From the NCBI RefSeq assembly GCF_001045445.1, contig NZ_LFNF01000004.1, forward strand, positions 186,001 to 250,000: 64,000 bases of DNA, read 5' to 3'. The stretch is from Chryseobacterium sp. BLS98. Lineage in GTDB: Bacteria > Bacteroidota > Bacteroidia > Flavobacteriales > Weeksellaceae. Shown here in pieces: positions 41,491 to 50,104 of this stretch (within the stretch, counting starts at the first letter, position 1; every line of letters starts with the position of its first letter). Both the position numbers and the translations under genes were made by a program. The notes beneath the pieces were generated by a model. The model saw nothing but the letters and a program-made list of their open reading frames with translations. It searched no databases and was not told the DNA's origin.

Positions 41491-44400
41491 TTAAATTTTT
41501 GAATCCAGTATTTCCAGTAAATCGTGCTTTGAAAGCTTCTGAATTCCGTTTCCATCCGTTTGAAGCAGATTCTGGGCCAGTTCATTTTTCTTTTTCTGCA
41601 GGCTTAAGATTTTCTCTTCAACCGTATTGGAGCAGATAAGCCGGACAGCAATTACATTTTTGGTCTGCCCGATCCGGTAGCTCCGGTCAATGGCCTGGTT
41701 CTCAGCTGCAGGATTCCACCACGGATCTACGAGGTAGATATAATCTGCTTCGGTAAGGTTAAGTCCTACACCTCCTGCTTTTAAACTGATCAGAAATACC
41801 CGGATTTCGTCATTTTCCTGAAAATGATTCACAACTTTACCTCTGTTTTTCGTTTGCCCGGTAAGATATTCAAATGGAATTTCTTTATTTTCAAGTTCAG
41901 TTTTAATTAAATCCAGCATCTCTACAAACTGTGAGAATACCAATATTTTATGGCCCCTGGACTTGTTTTGGATCTGTTCCATCAGTATTTCTACCTTTAC
42001 AGCATGATCACCGGAATATCCTTCTTTTAAAAGGACAGGAGAATTACAGATCTGCCGGAGCCGGGTAAGCCCTGTAAGGACATGCATGCTGTTTTTATTC
42101 AGGTCATCGTCGTCATTGGCAGCAATAAATTCACGAAGCTCTTTTTCGTAAGCATCATAAATTTTGCGCTGTTCAGCATTCATTTCGCAGTAAATAACCA
42201 TTTCTGTTTTTTCCGGAAGCTCCTTGGCTACCTGTTTTTTGGTCCTGCGGAGAATAAAAGGCCTTATTTTCTGCTGAAGTTCCTGGGCACGTTTACCATA
42301 TTCAAATTTATCAATAGGGACAGCGTAAATATCTTTAAAATACTGCTTGCTTCCCAAAAGCCCCGGACAGGCAAAAGAAAGCTGGCTGTAAAGATCGAAA
42401 GTATTGTTCTCAACAGGCGTTCCGGTAAGAACGAACCTGTTTCTTGAATTCAGCAGACGCGTAGCTTTGTATCTTTCTGAATCAGGATTCTTAATGGTCT
42501 GTGATTCATCAAGGAAAACACAGTTGAAGCGGAAATTTTTCAGGAAGCGGATATCCGAAAGCAGCATTCCGTAGCTGATCAGTATGACCTCGTATTCAGA
42601 AAAATGTTCCGTAGCTTTCAGTCGGTCGGCTCCATAATGTACCATAGTTTTTATGGAAGGGGCAAACTTATCTATTTCTTCTTGCCAGTTGAACAGCAGA
42701 GAAGTGGGAACTACAATAAGATTGGTGACAGGTCCGCGTTTTTCCCGCTGGGAAAGAATAAAAGCAAGTACCTGTAGTGTTTTTCCGAGACCCATATCAT
42801 CAGCAAGACATCCGCCGAAATTGAACCCGTCCAAAAAATTCAGCCAGTTCAGCCCGTCATGCTGATAATCCCTCAATGATGCATTTAACCCTGAAGGAAT
42901 ACTGGTGTAGGGAATATCTTTAACCGATGAAAACTGAAGTGAGTAAGAAGAAAGCTCTTCCTGTACCTCGCTGCTTAAAATATCTTTCTCAAACAATGAA
43001 GATACTTCTGTAAAATTGATTTTTGGGATTTTAAGATCTTCAGCTTCAATTTCCCCGATCCGGAAAAACTCATTCATTCTGCTGATCCATTCTTCCGGGA
43101 GAACTCCAAGGGTTCCGTCATCCAGCTGAACAAATTTGCTTCTGTTCCGGATCGCACGGTGAAGCTGTTTCAGGGCAGCCTCTTTCTGGCCGAAACTGAC
43201 TTTTAATTTAGCATTGAACCAATCCAGTCCGCTGGTAATCTGAATATTGACCTTGGCTTTATAAGAGTTGAGTTTAGTGTTTTTAAGCTCATTGAACCCA
43301 AGAATAATAATCCCTTCATTTCTCCATACGTCAAAGGCATGAAGAAACCAGTCCTGATCCAGAAATTTATCTTTGTGCAGATAAAAATAATCATACCCAT
43401 CCATCTGTTCTTCAAAGTCAGGATGCTGCTTCAGGATCAGGGAAGTAAAACGTGATTCTTCAGCGTCACTTCTGTCAATTTTAAATACATTACCGTTCTG
43501 GTCAGTATCAAAAAGCTGTTTCCTTGAATAAACGGCCACTTCTACCTGTCCGTATTTCATAACCGGAGTCAGAGCAATATAATTTCCCTGCTGCCGGAGA
43601 TAAATGATCCGTTCATTCCTGTGATCTTTTTCTTCAAGCTGGATTGATGCTGCAGGCTGTATATAGTTGTAATTGATGTGAATGCGTTCCTCCAGTGAAG
43701 AAAGGACATTCTGCATGAATGCTTCATATTTTGAGGTATGAACAAGCAAAATCTCGTTATTGGCTTTAAAAAACCTGATTACCCTCAGCATATCAGAATC
43801 ATGTACAAAACTGAACGTATTTCTGCTGTAGACAAAGTATTCATTCCGGATCATTACATTTTTAAAAGGAATGGAAATATCATTGAATTGCAGCTCTCCT
43901 GTTACTTCATAAAAAGGATCTTTCTTGAATACATTAAGCTGTACTTCGGCCTTTAAAAGTTCAAGGTGGATAGGTACGAGAGATTTGGATGATATAGTTT
44001 CGGAAAGTTCCCTGTCGTGATAATAAGTCTCCAAACCGAGTGGATTCTCTACGATCAGCTTCAGGGCTTCCAGTTCAGCGGTATTGTAATCTTCGTTATA
44101 ATTATTCTGAAATGCTGAAACAGCAGTATAAAATTTAATATGCTGAGGTTCTTCGGCATTCCAGATGAGCTGCATGGCATCAACAGGCTGTACGGGATTT
44201 TTGATCTTTCCGGTCTGGGTGGTTTCGGCCTCCATAAGAGAAAAATTAAGATGGCTGTAGTAACGGTGCCTCCCGATAACCAGTATTTTTCTTTTTCCGC
44301 TGTCCTGTAATGCCAGTTCGTGGATTACCGATGAACGCTGAGGAATAAGATGCTGTTTAAAAAGGTCTTCATCAATAGGCAGCATTTCTTTGATCTTAGG

Positions 44401-44832
44401 ATGAACCTCAATTTTATGGTCTGTGTATTTTAATTCGAAATACATATCGAGATCAGGTTCATTTTCCAGGCCGTAACTTTTTGCTTTGGTAATAAACAGT
44501 TTCTTGCGGAGAAAAGGATCAAAAAAAGTTCTGAAGTTTTTCTCTTCTAAGATTCCGTGCATCACTTCTGCCTGATGTACGCAAAGCTTGTCTTTAGGAC
44601 TGCTGCATGTGCATGTACTTACAATAGAGCTTCCTATCTGGCTTACGGAAACATCAGGATAGTCATTCAAAGGAGACCGCTTGCTGAAAATTCCATGATT
44701 GCTTTCAATGACAGCCGGGTAAATATCCTGAAAATCCCTGAGCTCCAGAAATGCACTACCTGAGGTATGCTTCAGAAGATCATACACAGAAAGTGTACTG
44801 ATGCTTGTATTGTCAAGAATATAGGCTGCCAT
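41491..44832 (-). CDS. SNF2-family DEAD/DEAH helicase with SWIM zinc finger
   Basis: A 1113-residue ATP-dependent DNA translocase. The N-terminal part holds a SWIM zinc finger with C74, C76, C84 and H86 (CTCSSPKDKLCVH). The long middle region is of unknown function. The last 450 residues are the SNF2 motor: motif I DDMGLGKTLQ, motif II DESQ (FLDESQTIKN), LTGTPVENN, and the C-terminal lobe with SLKAGGVGLNLTEAD, DPWWNPAAENQAIDRSYRIG and closing helices. Bacterial SWIM-SNF2 proteins are linked to RNA polymerase recycling or DNA repair by analogy with RapA and other relatives; this is not shown here. Transcribed alone. Confidence 0.92.
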   Translation of the reverse strand: MAAYILDNTSISTLSVYDLLKHTSGSAFLELRDFQDIYPAVIESNHGIFSKRSPLNDYPDVSVSQIGSSIVSTCTCSSPKDKLCVHQAEVMHGILEEKNFRTFFDPFLRKKLFITKAKSYGLENEPDLDMYFELKYTDHKIEVHPKIKEMLPIDEDLFKQHLIPQRSSVIHELALQDSGKRKILVIGRHRYYSHLNFSLMEAETTQTGKIKNPVQPVDAMQLIWNAEEPQHIKFYTAVSAFQNNYNEDYNTAELEALKLIVENPLGLETYYHDRELSETISSKSLVPIHLELLKAEVQLNVFKKDPFYEVTGELQFNDISIPFKNVMIRNEYFVYSRNTFSFVHDSDMLRVIRFFKANNEILLVHTSKYEAFMQNVLSSLEERIHINYNYIQPAASIQLEEKDHRNERIIYLRQQGNYIALTPVMKYGQVEVAVYSRKQLFDTDQNGNVFKIDRSDAEESRFTSLILKQHPDFEEQMDGYDYFYLHKDKFLDQDWFLHAFDVWRNEGIIILGFNELKNTKLNSYKAKVNIQITSGLDWFNAKLKVSFGQKEAALKQLHRAIRNRSKFVQLDDGTLGVLPEEWISRMNEFFRIGEIEAEDLKIPKINFTEVSSLFEKDILSSEVQEELSSYSLQFSSVKDIPYTSIPSGLNASLRDYQHDGLNWLNFLDGFNFGGCLADDMGLGKTLQVLAFILSQREKRGPVTNLIVVPTSLLFNWQEEIDKFAPSIKTMVHYGADRLKATEHFSEYEVILISYGMLLSDIRFLKNFRFNCVFLDESQTIKNPDSERYKATRLLNSRNRFVLTGTPVENNTFDLYSQLSFACPGLLGSKQYFKDIYAVPIDKFEYGKRAQELQQKIRPFILRRTKKQVAKELPEKTEMVIYCEMNAEQRKIYDAYEKELREFIAANDDDDLNKNSMHVLTGLTRLRQICNSPVLLKEGYSGDHAVKVEILMEQIQNKSRGHKILVFSQFVEMLDLIKTELENKEIPFEYLTGQTKNRGKVVNHFQENDEIRVFLISLKAGGVGLNLTEADYIYLVDPWWNPAAENQAIDRSYRIGQTKNVIAVRLICSNTVEEKILSLQKKKNELAQNLLQTDGNGIQKLSKHDLLEILDSKI

Positions 44833-45077
44833 AGACGTGCGAATTTACAAAAAAAGCTAGCAATACGATCTGGATTATTTTCCGGAACTCATTAAAAGAG
44901 AATAAACGGAAGAAGTATACTAGATAGGAAATTCATCATTGTATGCTCTGAATATTAATATAAATATTCAATTATATTTTTATCATACGATTAATAGATA
45001 TTTTATCGTTATTATTGTAGGATATTAAAATTCATGAAAAAAAACAAAATGAGTTTAAAAAAATTATAATTATTTTA

Positions 45078-46136
45078 ATGACAAGCAAGATTATAGGAGT
45101 CGGCCATTATATTCCGCCGGAAACAATTACAAATTTATTTTTTGACCAGCATCATTTTATTAATAAAAACGGGGAGTCATTAAAGGAAGCAAATGATATT
45201 ATTGCCAGAAAGCTCAAAGAAATTACCGGCATAGAAGAACGGAGATATGCATCTGAACATCAGGTGACCTCTGATCTGGGACTAATTGCAGCCCAGAGAG
45301 CGATAGAAAATTCAAAAATAGATCCCGAAACCCTGGATTACATCATATTTGCCCATAATTTTGGAGATGTCCGTTTTGGGACAGTCCAGTCAGATAGTGT
45401 TCCAAGCCTGGCTTCAAGGATAAAGCATCTACTGAAAATTAAAAATAATTTCTGTGTGGCGTACGATGTACTTTTCGGATGCCCGGGCTGGATTGAAGGG
45501 GTGATACAGGCTAATGCTTTCATTAAATCAGGCATTGCCAAACGATGCCTTGTTGTAGGCGCTGAAACACTTTCCAGAGTGGTTGATATCCATGACAGAG
45601 ACAGTATGATCTATGCAGATGGAGCAGGAGCAGCTGTCCTGGAAATCAGTGAAGATGAGAGGGGTATACAATCTCACTTATCGGCTTCTTATACCCTGAC
45701 GGAAAAAGATTTTCTTTTCTTTGGTAAATCATACAATAACGAAAGCTGTCCTGATACGAAATATATCAAAATGGATGGCCGCAAGATCTACGAATTTGCT
45801 CTTGTAAATGTAGCGGATGCTATGAAGAAGTGTATGGATGCAAGTGGATACTCCATCGGCCAGCTTGATAAAATTATTATCCATCAGGCCAATGAAAAAA
45901 TGGATGAAGCCATTGTAAAACGTTTTTACCAGCTTTATGATCTGCCAATGCCGGAGAATATTATGCCCATGGTAATTAATAAATTGGGGAATAGCAGCGT
46001 AGCTACCATTCCGACTTTACTTGGTATGATCCTTAATGGCGAACTTCCTTCCCATGAAATAAAAGAAGGAGACATTGTGCTGTTTGCATCAGTAGGTGCA
46101 GGGATGAACATTAATGCATTTGTCTATAAATTTTAA
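45078..46136 (+). CDS. 3-oxoacyl-ACP synthase III-like (KAS III) enzyme
   Basis: A 352-residue thiolase-fold condensing enzyme. The Cys-His-Asn triad of the FabH family is present: C135 (DVLFGCPGW), H269 (IIIHQANEKM) and N305 (NKLGNSSVATIP). It is slightly longer than housekeeping FabH (about 320-335) and has ITGIEERRYAS near residues 49-59. FabH-type proteins start fatty acid synthesis or make specialised acyl chains and ketones; the lack of fatty-acid genes nearby suggests a specialised role. Two hairpins end the transcript. Confidence 0.88.
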   Translation: MTSKIIGVGHYIPPETITNLFFDQHHFINKNGESLKEANDIIARKLKEITGIEERRYASEHQVTSDLGLIAAQRAIENSKIDPETLDYIIFAHNFGDVRFGTVQSDSVPSLASRIKHLLKIKNNFCVAYDVLFGCPGWIEGVIQANAFIKSGIAKRCLVVGAETLSRVVDIHDRDSMIYADGAGAAVLEISEDERGIQSHLSASYTLTEKDFLFFGKSYNNESCPDTKYIKMDGRKIYEFALVNVADAMKKCMDASGYSIGQLDKIIIHQANEKMDEAIVKRFYQLYDLPMPENIMPMVINKLGNSSVATIPTLLGMILNGELPSHEIKEGDIVLFASVGAGMNINAFVYKF

Positions 46137-46149
46137 AATATACAATATA

Positions 46150-46216
46150 AAAGGATAGAAGCTAATGTCTATTCTTTTTTTGAAAAAGCTCAGGTATAAA
46201 CTCTGAGCTTTTATTT
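46150..46216 (+). terminator. two tandem Rho-independent terminators
   Basis: Hairpin 1: AAAGGATAG / CTATTCTTT (about 46150-46177) with one G-U pair and a T run. Hairpin 2: AAAAGCTCAG (46184-46193) / CTGAGCTTTT (46203-46212) with a T-rich tail. Both follow the KAS III-like gene. Confidence 0.8.
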
Positions 46217-46316
46217 TTTAGGATAAATTCATTTTGGCTACACGTTCGTCCAATTTGGCAACTTTAGCTTTCTTGCTAATGCTGACCTTTGTCCTGTTAA
46301 TTTAATACAGAACAAA

Positions 46317-47114
46317 ATGAAAACAATTTTTATAACAGGCGCTTCAACAGGATTAGGAAAAGCGGCTGCCCGATTATTTCAAAGCAGAGGATGGAACGTA
46401 ATTGCTACAATGAGAAACCCTGATGCCGCACCTGAACTTGCCGCTCTGGACAATGTAACTGTGCTTCCGCTGGATGTTACCAACCTGGAACAGATAAAGT
46501 CAACCGTTAATAAAGCTGTTGAACTTGGAAACGTAGATGTAGTTTTCAACAATGCCGGATACGGACTTATTGGTCCTTTGGAAGCTTTAAAAGATGAGCA
46601 GATTCTGAAACAGCTGGATACCAATCTTCTTGGAGTGATCCGTGTGACACAGGCATTTATTCCTTATTTCAGAGAAAGAAAAAGCGGGATGTTTATTTCT
46701 ACCACTTCAATCGGCGGATTGGTCGCCTTTCCTTTAGGATCAACCTACCATGCTACTAAATGGGCTTTGGAAGGCTGGAGCGAAAGTATGGCTTACGAGC
46801 TGAACAAATTTGGCATTGATATCAAAACCGTATCTCCGGGAGGAATCAAGACCGATTTTGTAAGCCGCTCTCTGGATGCAGCAACCAGCCCTGCCTACGA
46901 GGAAATGACGAATTCTCTTTTTTCAAGTATGGAAGGAATGATGGCTGCGGCTTCCGAGCCGGAGCAGATTGCTGAGGTTGTTTACGAAGCAGCTACAGAT
47001 GGTAAGAAACAATTGAGATACGTAGCAGGAGAAGATGCAAAAGCAATATATGCACAGCGTCTGGAACTGGGAGCTGAAGCTTTCCGGGAAGAGTTTGGAA
47101 AGCAGTTTATCTAA
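46317..47114 (+). CDS. SDR family oxidoreductase
   Basis: A 265-residue classical short-chain dehydrogenase. NAD(P) binding is by TGASTGLG (7-14), structural NNAG is at 78-81, and the catalytic residues are S131, Y144 and K148 (YHATK). The C-terminal half has the PGGIKTDF substrate-loop motif. The arginine at FQSRGW and the TMRNP segment suggest NADP(H) preference. Substrate unknown. An AraC-type regulator follows 74 bp downstream on the same strand and may control it. Confidence 0.9.
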   Translation: MKTIFITGASTGLGKAAARLFQSRGWNVIATMRNPDAAPELAALDNVTVLPLDVTNLEQIKSTVNKAVELGNVDVVFNNAGYGLIGPLEALKDEQILKQLDTNLLGVIRVTQAFIPYFRERKSGMFISTTSIGGLVAFPLGSTYHATKWALEGWSESMAYELNKFGIDIKTVSPGGIKTDFVSRSLDAATSPAYEEMTNSLFSSMEGMMAAASEPEQIAEVVYEAATDGKKQLRYVAGEDAKAIYAQRLELGAEAFREEFGKQFI

Positions 47115-47188
47115 TATGCCCAAATATGGAAGCAGCACGGGTAACCTGCTTGTGCTGTTTTCATTTAAATATTTAATAACTTTATACT

Positions 47189-48103
47189 ATGGAAAAGAAA
47201 GATAATACTCCAATAAAAATTTCGTCGATATCGGAGCTTCACAGTATGCTGCAGCTTCCAAAGCCGCTTCATCCGCTGGTGAGCCTGGTAGATAATACGA
47301 AAATGATTGTTCATAAAGAATTTCTGGACCGAAGCTTTTATCTGAATTTTTATAAGATTTCCTATAAGTTTTCTAAAAATGGGAAAATGGGATATGGGCA
47401 GGGATATTATGATTTTAATGAAGGAGGAATGATGTTTACAGCACCCGGACAGATTCTGTCCACAGAAGCGGATACTTCCTACTGTGGGTATACACTACTG
47501 GTGCATCCGGATTTTATACGGACCTATCCGTTGGCAAAGAGTATCAAAAAATTCGGTTTCTTTTCTTACGATACGAATGAGGCACTGCACTTGTCCGATC
47601 AGGAGAAAACAACCATAACCGGATTGCTGGACAATATTATGAATGAATTGAATACTGCCATTGATGAGGTAAGTCAGGATGTAATTATTTCCTATATCGA
47701 GGTTTTGCTGAACTACAGCAACCGTTTTTATAAAAGACAGTTTATCACAAGAAAAGCAGTCAACAACGATCTATTATCCAAAATGGAAACAATACTGGAT
47801 GATTATTTCAACAGACAGGAAACGTTAACCAAAGGGCTTCCTACGGTGGAATTCCTTGCTTCGGAGATGAATCTTTCACCGCATTATCTGAGTGACATGC
47901 TGAGAAATCTTACGGGACAGAATGCCCAGCAGCATATCCATGAAAAGCTGATCGAAAAGGCTAAAGAATACCTTACCGGAACCAGTTTTTCCGTATCCGA
48001 AGTGGCTTATGCTTTAGGATTTGAGCATCCGCAGTCTTTCAACAAGCTGTTTAAAAAGAAAATGGAAGTTACTCCTTTGGGCTATAAACAATCTTTCAAT
48101 TAA
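47189..48103 (+). CDS. AraC family transcriptional regulator
   Basis: A 304-residue regulator. The N-terminal 190 residues form a cupin-like sensing region (KMIVHKEFLDRSFYLNFYK, FTAPGQILSTEADTSYCGYT), and the C-terminal 100 residues are a double helix-turn-helix (PTVEFLASEMNLSPHYLSDM and FSVSEVAYALGFEHPQSFNK, then KKKMEVTPLGYKQSF). The order matches AraC regulators that sit beside SDR or aldo-keto reductase genes in Bacteroidetes and often respond to aldehyde-like or oxidised compounds; the ligand here is unknown. Confidence 0.88.
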   Translation: MEKKDNTPIKISSISELHSMLQLPKPLHPLVSLVDNTKMIVHKEFLDRSFYLNFYKISYKFSKNGKMGYGQGYYDFNEGGMMFTAPGQILSTEADTSYCGYTLLVHPDFIRTYPLAKSIKKFGFFSYDTNEALHLSDQEKTTITGLLDNIMNELNTAIDEVSQDVIISYIEVLLNYSNRFYKRQFITRKAVNNDLLSKMETILDDYFNRQETLTKGLPTVEFLASEMNLSPHYLSDMLRNLTGQNAQQHIHEKLIEKAKEYLTGTSFSVSEVAYALGFEHPQSFNKLFKKKMEVTPLGYKQSFN

Positions 48104-48126
48104 AATATTCTCAATAATAATTAAAG

Positions 48127-48198
48127 TAGCTCCACCAGGAATCGAACCTGGATCTAAAGTTTAGGAAACTTCTATTCTATCCGTTGAACTATGGAGCC
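48127..48198 (-). tRNA. tRNA-Arg (anticodon CCT)
   Basis: Read on the minus strand, the cloverleaf is complete: acceptor GGCTCCA/TGGAGCT, D arm, anticodon stem GAAGT/ACTTT with loop TTCCTAA (anticodon CCT), and T arm CCAGG-TTCGATT-CCTGG. The length without CCA is 72 bases. The first acceptor pair is G-U. The CCA end is not encoded. Confidence 0.92.
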
Positions 48199-48396
48199 TT
48201 TAAGGGGAATAAAAATACTAATTAAATTAAAAAAAACAAAAGACTTTGATATTCCGAAATCTTTTATTTTTCATATTATTTTCAGCTTATCTCTCCAAAT
48301 AATTTTCTGCAAAATTCTTTGCATAAAAGAATCCGCTCTTTAGGAGCGGATCCAGTAGATAAATACATCTCATTTTTTTAATTAGACAACAATAAA

Positions 48397-48421
48397 AAGC
48401 ACAGCCGACAATGCTGTGCTT
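48397..48421 (-). terminator. hairpin, possible minus-strand terminator
   Basis: Perfect stem AAGCACAGC (48397-48405) / GCTGTGCTT (48413-48421). On the minus strand it runs into TTTTTATT. It is about 260 bp beyond the VOC gene stop, so which transcript it ends is uncertain. Confidence 0.5.
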
Positions 48422-48554
48422 AAATTTTTATTTCAAATTTAATTGCAATTTCAAAGCTGAAAAAAGCAAAAAATGATTTCATTTCAGTTGTATTACATAG
48501 TAAATGTAGCACTATTTTTAATACAAAACATGAATTAAATGTTAAAATTCACAA

Positions 48555-48580
48555 CTTATCCACAATTTGTTGTGGATAAG
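48555..48580. promoter_or_regulatory. two inverted consensus DnaA boxes
   Basis: CTTATCCACAA (48555-48565) and TTGTGGATAAG (48570-48580) are perfect 11-bp complements around a 4-base loop. Each contains TTATCCACA, the consensus DnaA binding site, in opposite orientations and within a very AT-rich stretch. This may be a replication-origin element, another DnaA-binding locus, or simply a hairpin. dnaA and dnaN are not in the window. Confidence 0.45.
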
Positions 48581-48682
48581 ATTGTAAATAATTGTTTTTC
48601 AATTTGTTGTAGAATATAATTATTAAGTATTTTCTTCTCTTGATATTAGCGGGCTGGACGGTGATATGGTAAGCAGTCATAT

Positions 48683-49132
48683 CTATTTACCGTTATCAAT
48701 AATGCCCCGTTCTCCTAAATCAACGATCAAGCGTAGCAAATAGCCATCCGGATCCATTACCAAAAACTGTTTTTGTCCCAATTCCACATTATCTGCACGA
48801 TACCATTTTTCCTCTAAATTCATAAATAATGGAATTCCGGCTTCTGCCAAACGAAAGAGAATGGGTTCAGTATCCGGGACTTTAATCTGAAGATTAATTC
48901 CCCGTCCTAATGGGTAGCTAAACGGAGCTGTTTCCCACGTTCTGTCGGTTTCGGTACGTTGTTCAAGCATAACATGAGCACCATCCAGGTTCAGATAGGC
49001 AAAACCTTCTTCAGGGCGGTCATAAAGCACCGAAAAGCCAATCAGGCCGCACCAGAATGATAAACTTGTTCTGATGTCAGTTACATACAACTCTGGTACA
49101 AGCTTAGTCAAGCTATTTCTTGAATATGGCAT
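48683..49132 (-). CDS. VOC/bleomycin-resistance superfamily protein
   Basis: A 149-residue protein with the two-module VOC fold. It opens with LVPELYVTDIRTSLSFW and FSVLYDRPEEGFAYLNLDGA and ends with QKQFLVMDPDGYLLRLIVDL. The central HVMLEQRTETDR resembles bleomycin-binding proteins, so drug binding is possible. It is a different branch from the VOC gene at 38893. Monocistronic on the minus strand. Confidence 0.85.
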   Translation of the reverse strand: MPYSRNSLTKLVPELYVTDIRTSLSFWCGLIGFSVLYDRPEEGFAYLNLDGAHVMLEQRTETDRTWETAPFSYPLGRGINLQIKVPDTEPILFRLAEAGIPLFMNLEEKWYRADNVELGQKQFLVMDPDGYLLRLIVDLGERGIIDNGK

Positions 49133-49228
49133 AACCTCTTATTTTATATTTCATATGGTTTCAATTAAGGAAAATTAATGAATATTTTACAAAATAAAGG
49201 ATAGGTATTTCTTTTCAGGAAAAATAAT

Positions 49229-49236
49229 TATCTTTG
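49229..49236 (+). promoter_or_regulatory. -7 promoter element, possibly for the NAD(P)-binding protein gene
   Basis: TATCTTTG matches TAnnTTTG exactly, 181 bp before the next + strand gene. The intervening leader contains an imperfect inverted repeat, TTCAAGTAC (about 49273-49281) / GTGCTTGAA (about 49290-49298). No -33 element is clear. Confidence 0.35.
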
Positions 49237-49417
49237 AACTATTAATATCTCTTTATAAATATCACTACTTGTTCAAGTACATTTCTAAGTGCTTGAAATC
49301 TAGGGTTCTTTTTTTTCTGAACCTAAATTCTTTATTATTTAAAATCAAAGAATGATAAAGGACATGAGCTGTTCTTCATCTTTATTAGATTCTATTCATT
49401 AACAAAAAGAGATCATT

Positions 49418-50053
49418 ATGAAAACAAATACAATTGCCGTGATAGGCGGCACCGGAAAATCAGGACATTATCTTATCCATGAGCTTCTGGAAAAAGAATA
49501 TCCCATCAGGCTTTTGCTTCGTACTCCCGGAAATTTAACTATAGAAAGTCCTTTAATTGAAATTGTACAGGGAGATGCAAGGGATTTTGAGTCTGTAAAC
49601 CGTCTCATTACGGGTTGTAATGCGGTAATCAGTAAAATAGGGCAACCCGTCGGGGAGGATCCCATATTTACAGATTCAACAAAAAATGTTATACAGTCTA
49701 TGAATCTTCATGGAATTAAACGGTATATAACAATTACCGGTTTGAACGTAGATACTCCTTTTGATCATAAAAACAGCAAAGTAAAAGCAGCTACAGACTG
49801 GATGTACCAGAATTATCCCAAAACAACACAAGATAAGCAGGATGAATATGACCTTCTGGTGAACAGCCATCTGGATTGGACATTGGTCAGGCTTCCGCTA
49901 ATAATCCCGACTGCCGAACGGTTTAAAAAGGAAACGAACCTTACAGATTGTCTGGGAGAGAAAATCAGTGCGGCAGACCTGTCTGAATTTTTGGTTTCCC
50001 AGATCGATGACAGGACTTACATTAAACAGAGTCCCTTTCTTTATAATGTATAA
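49418..50053 (+). CDS. NAD(P)-binding protein, NmrA/atypical SDR type
   Basis: A 211-residue protein with a Rossmann start VIGGTGKSGHYL (8-19) and the VQGDARDFESVNRLITGCN segment of atypical SDRs. The catalytic YxxxK motif of classical SDRs is not evident, so it may be a redox sensor or a reductase using a different centre. LVRLPLIIPT near 156-165 matches the substrate-pocket end. Transcribed alone and ends at a shared terminator with uvrA. Confidence 0.83.
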   Translation: MKTNTIAVIGGTGKSGHYLIHELLEKEYPIRLLLRTPGNLTIESPLIEIVQGDARDFESVNRLITGCNAVISKIGQPVGEDPIFTDSTKNVIQSMNLHGIKRYITITGLNVDTPFDHKNSKVKAATDWMYQNYPKTTQDKQDEYDLLVNSHLDWTLVRLPLIIPTAERFKKETNLTDCLGEKISAADLSEFLVSQIDDRTYIKQSPFLYNV

Positions 50054-50070
50054 GTAAAGGTATGATGATA

Positions 50071-50104
50071 AAAAGACAGAGAGCCATTTGGCTCTCTGTT
50101 TTAT
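50071..50104. terminator. bidirectional Rho-independent terminator
   Basis: Perfect stem ACAGAGAGCC (50076-50085) / GGCTCTCTGT (50090-50099) with loop ATTT. T runs on both sides serve the convergent NAD(P)-binding protein gene (+) and uvrA (-). Confidence 0.88.

Larger units (their letters stand above)
48199..48682. other. 484-bp gene-free stretch with hairpins and paired DnaA boxes
   Basis: No coding frame is supported. It contains a hairpin ATCCGCTC (48331-48338) / GAGCGGAT (48344-48351), a hairpin at 48397-48421, a strongly AT-rich section (about 48421-48550), and two head-to-head DnaA-box sequences at 48555-48580. The right end lies next to the minus-strand VOC gene. Confidence 0.55.
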
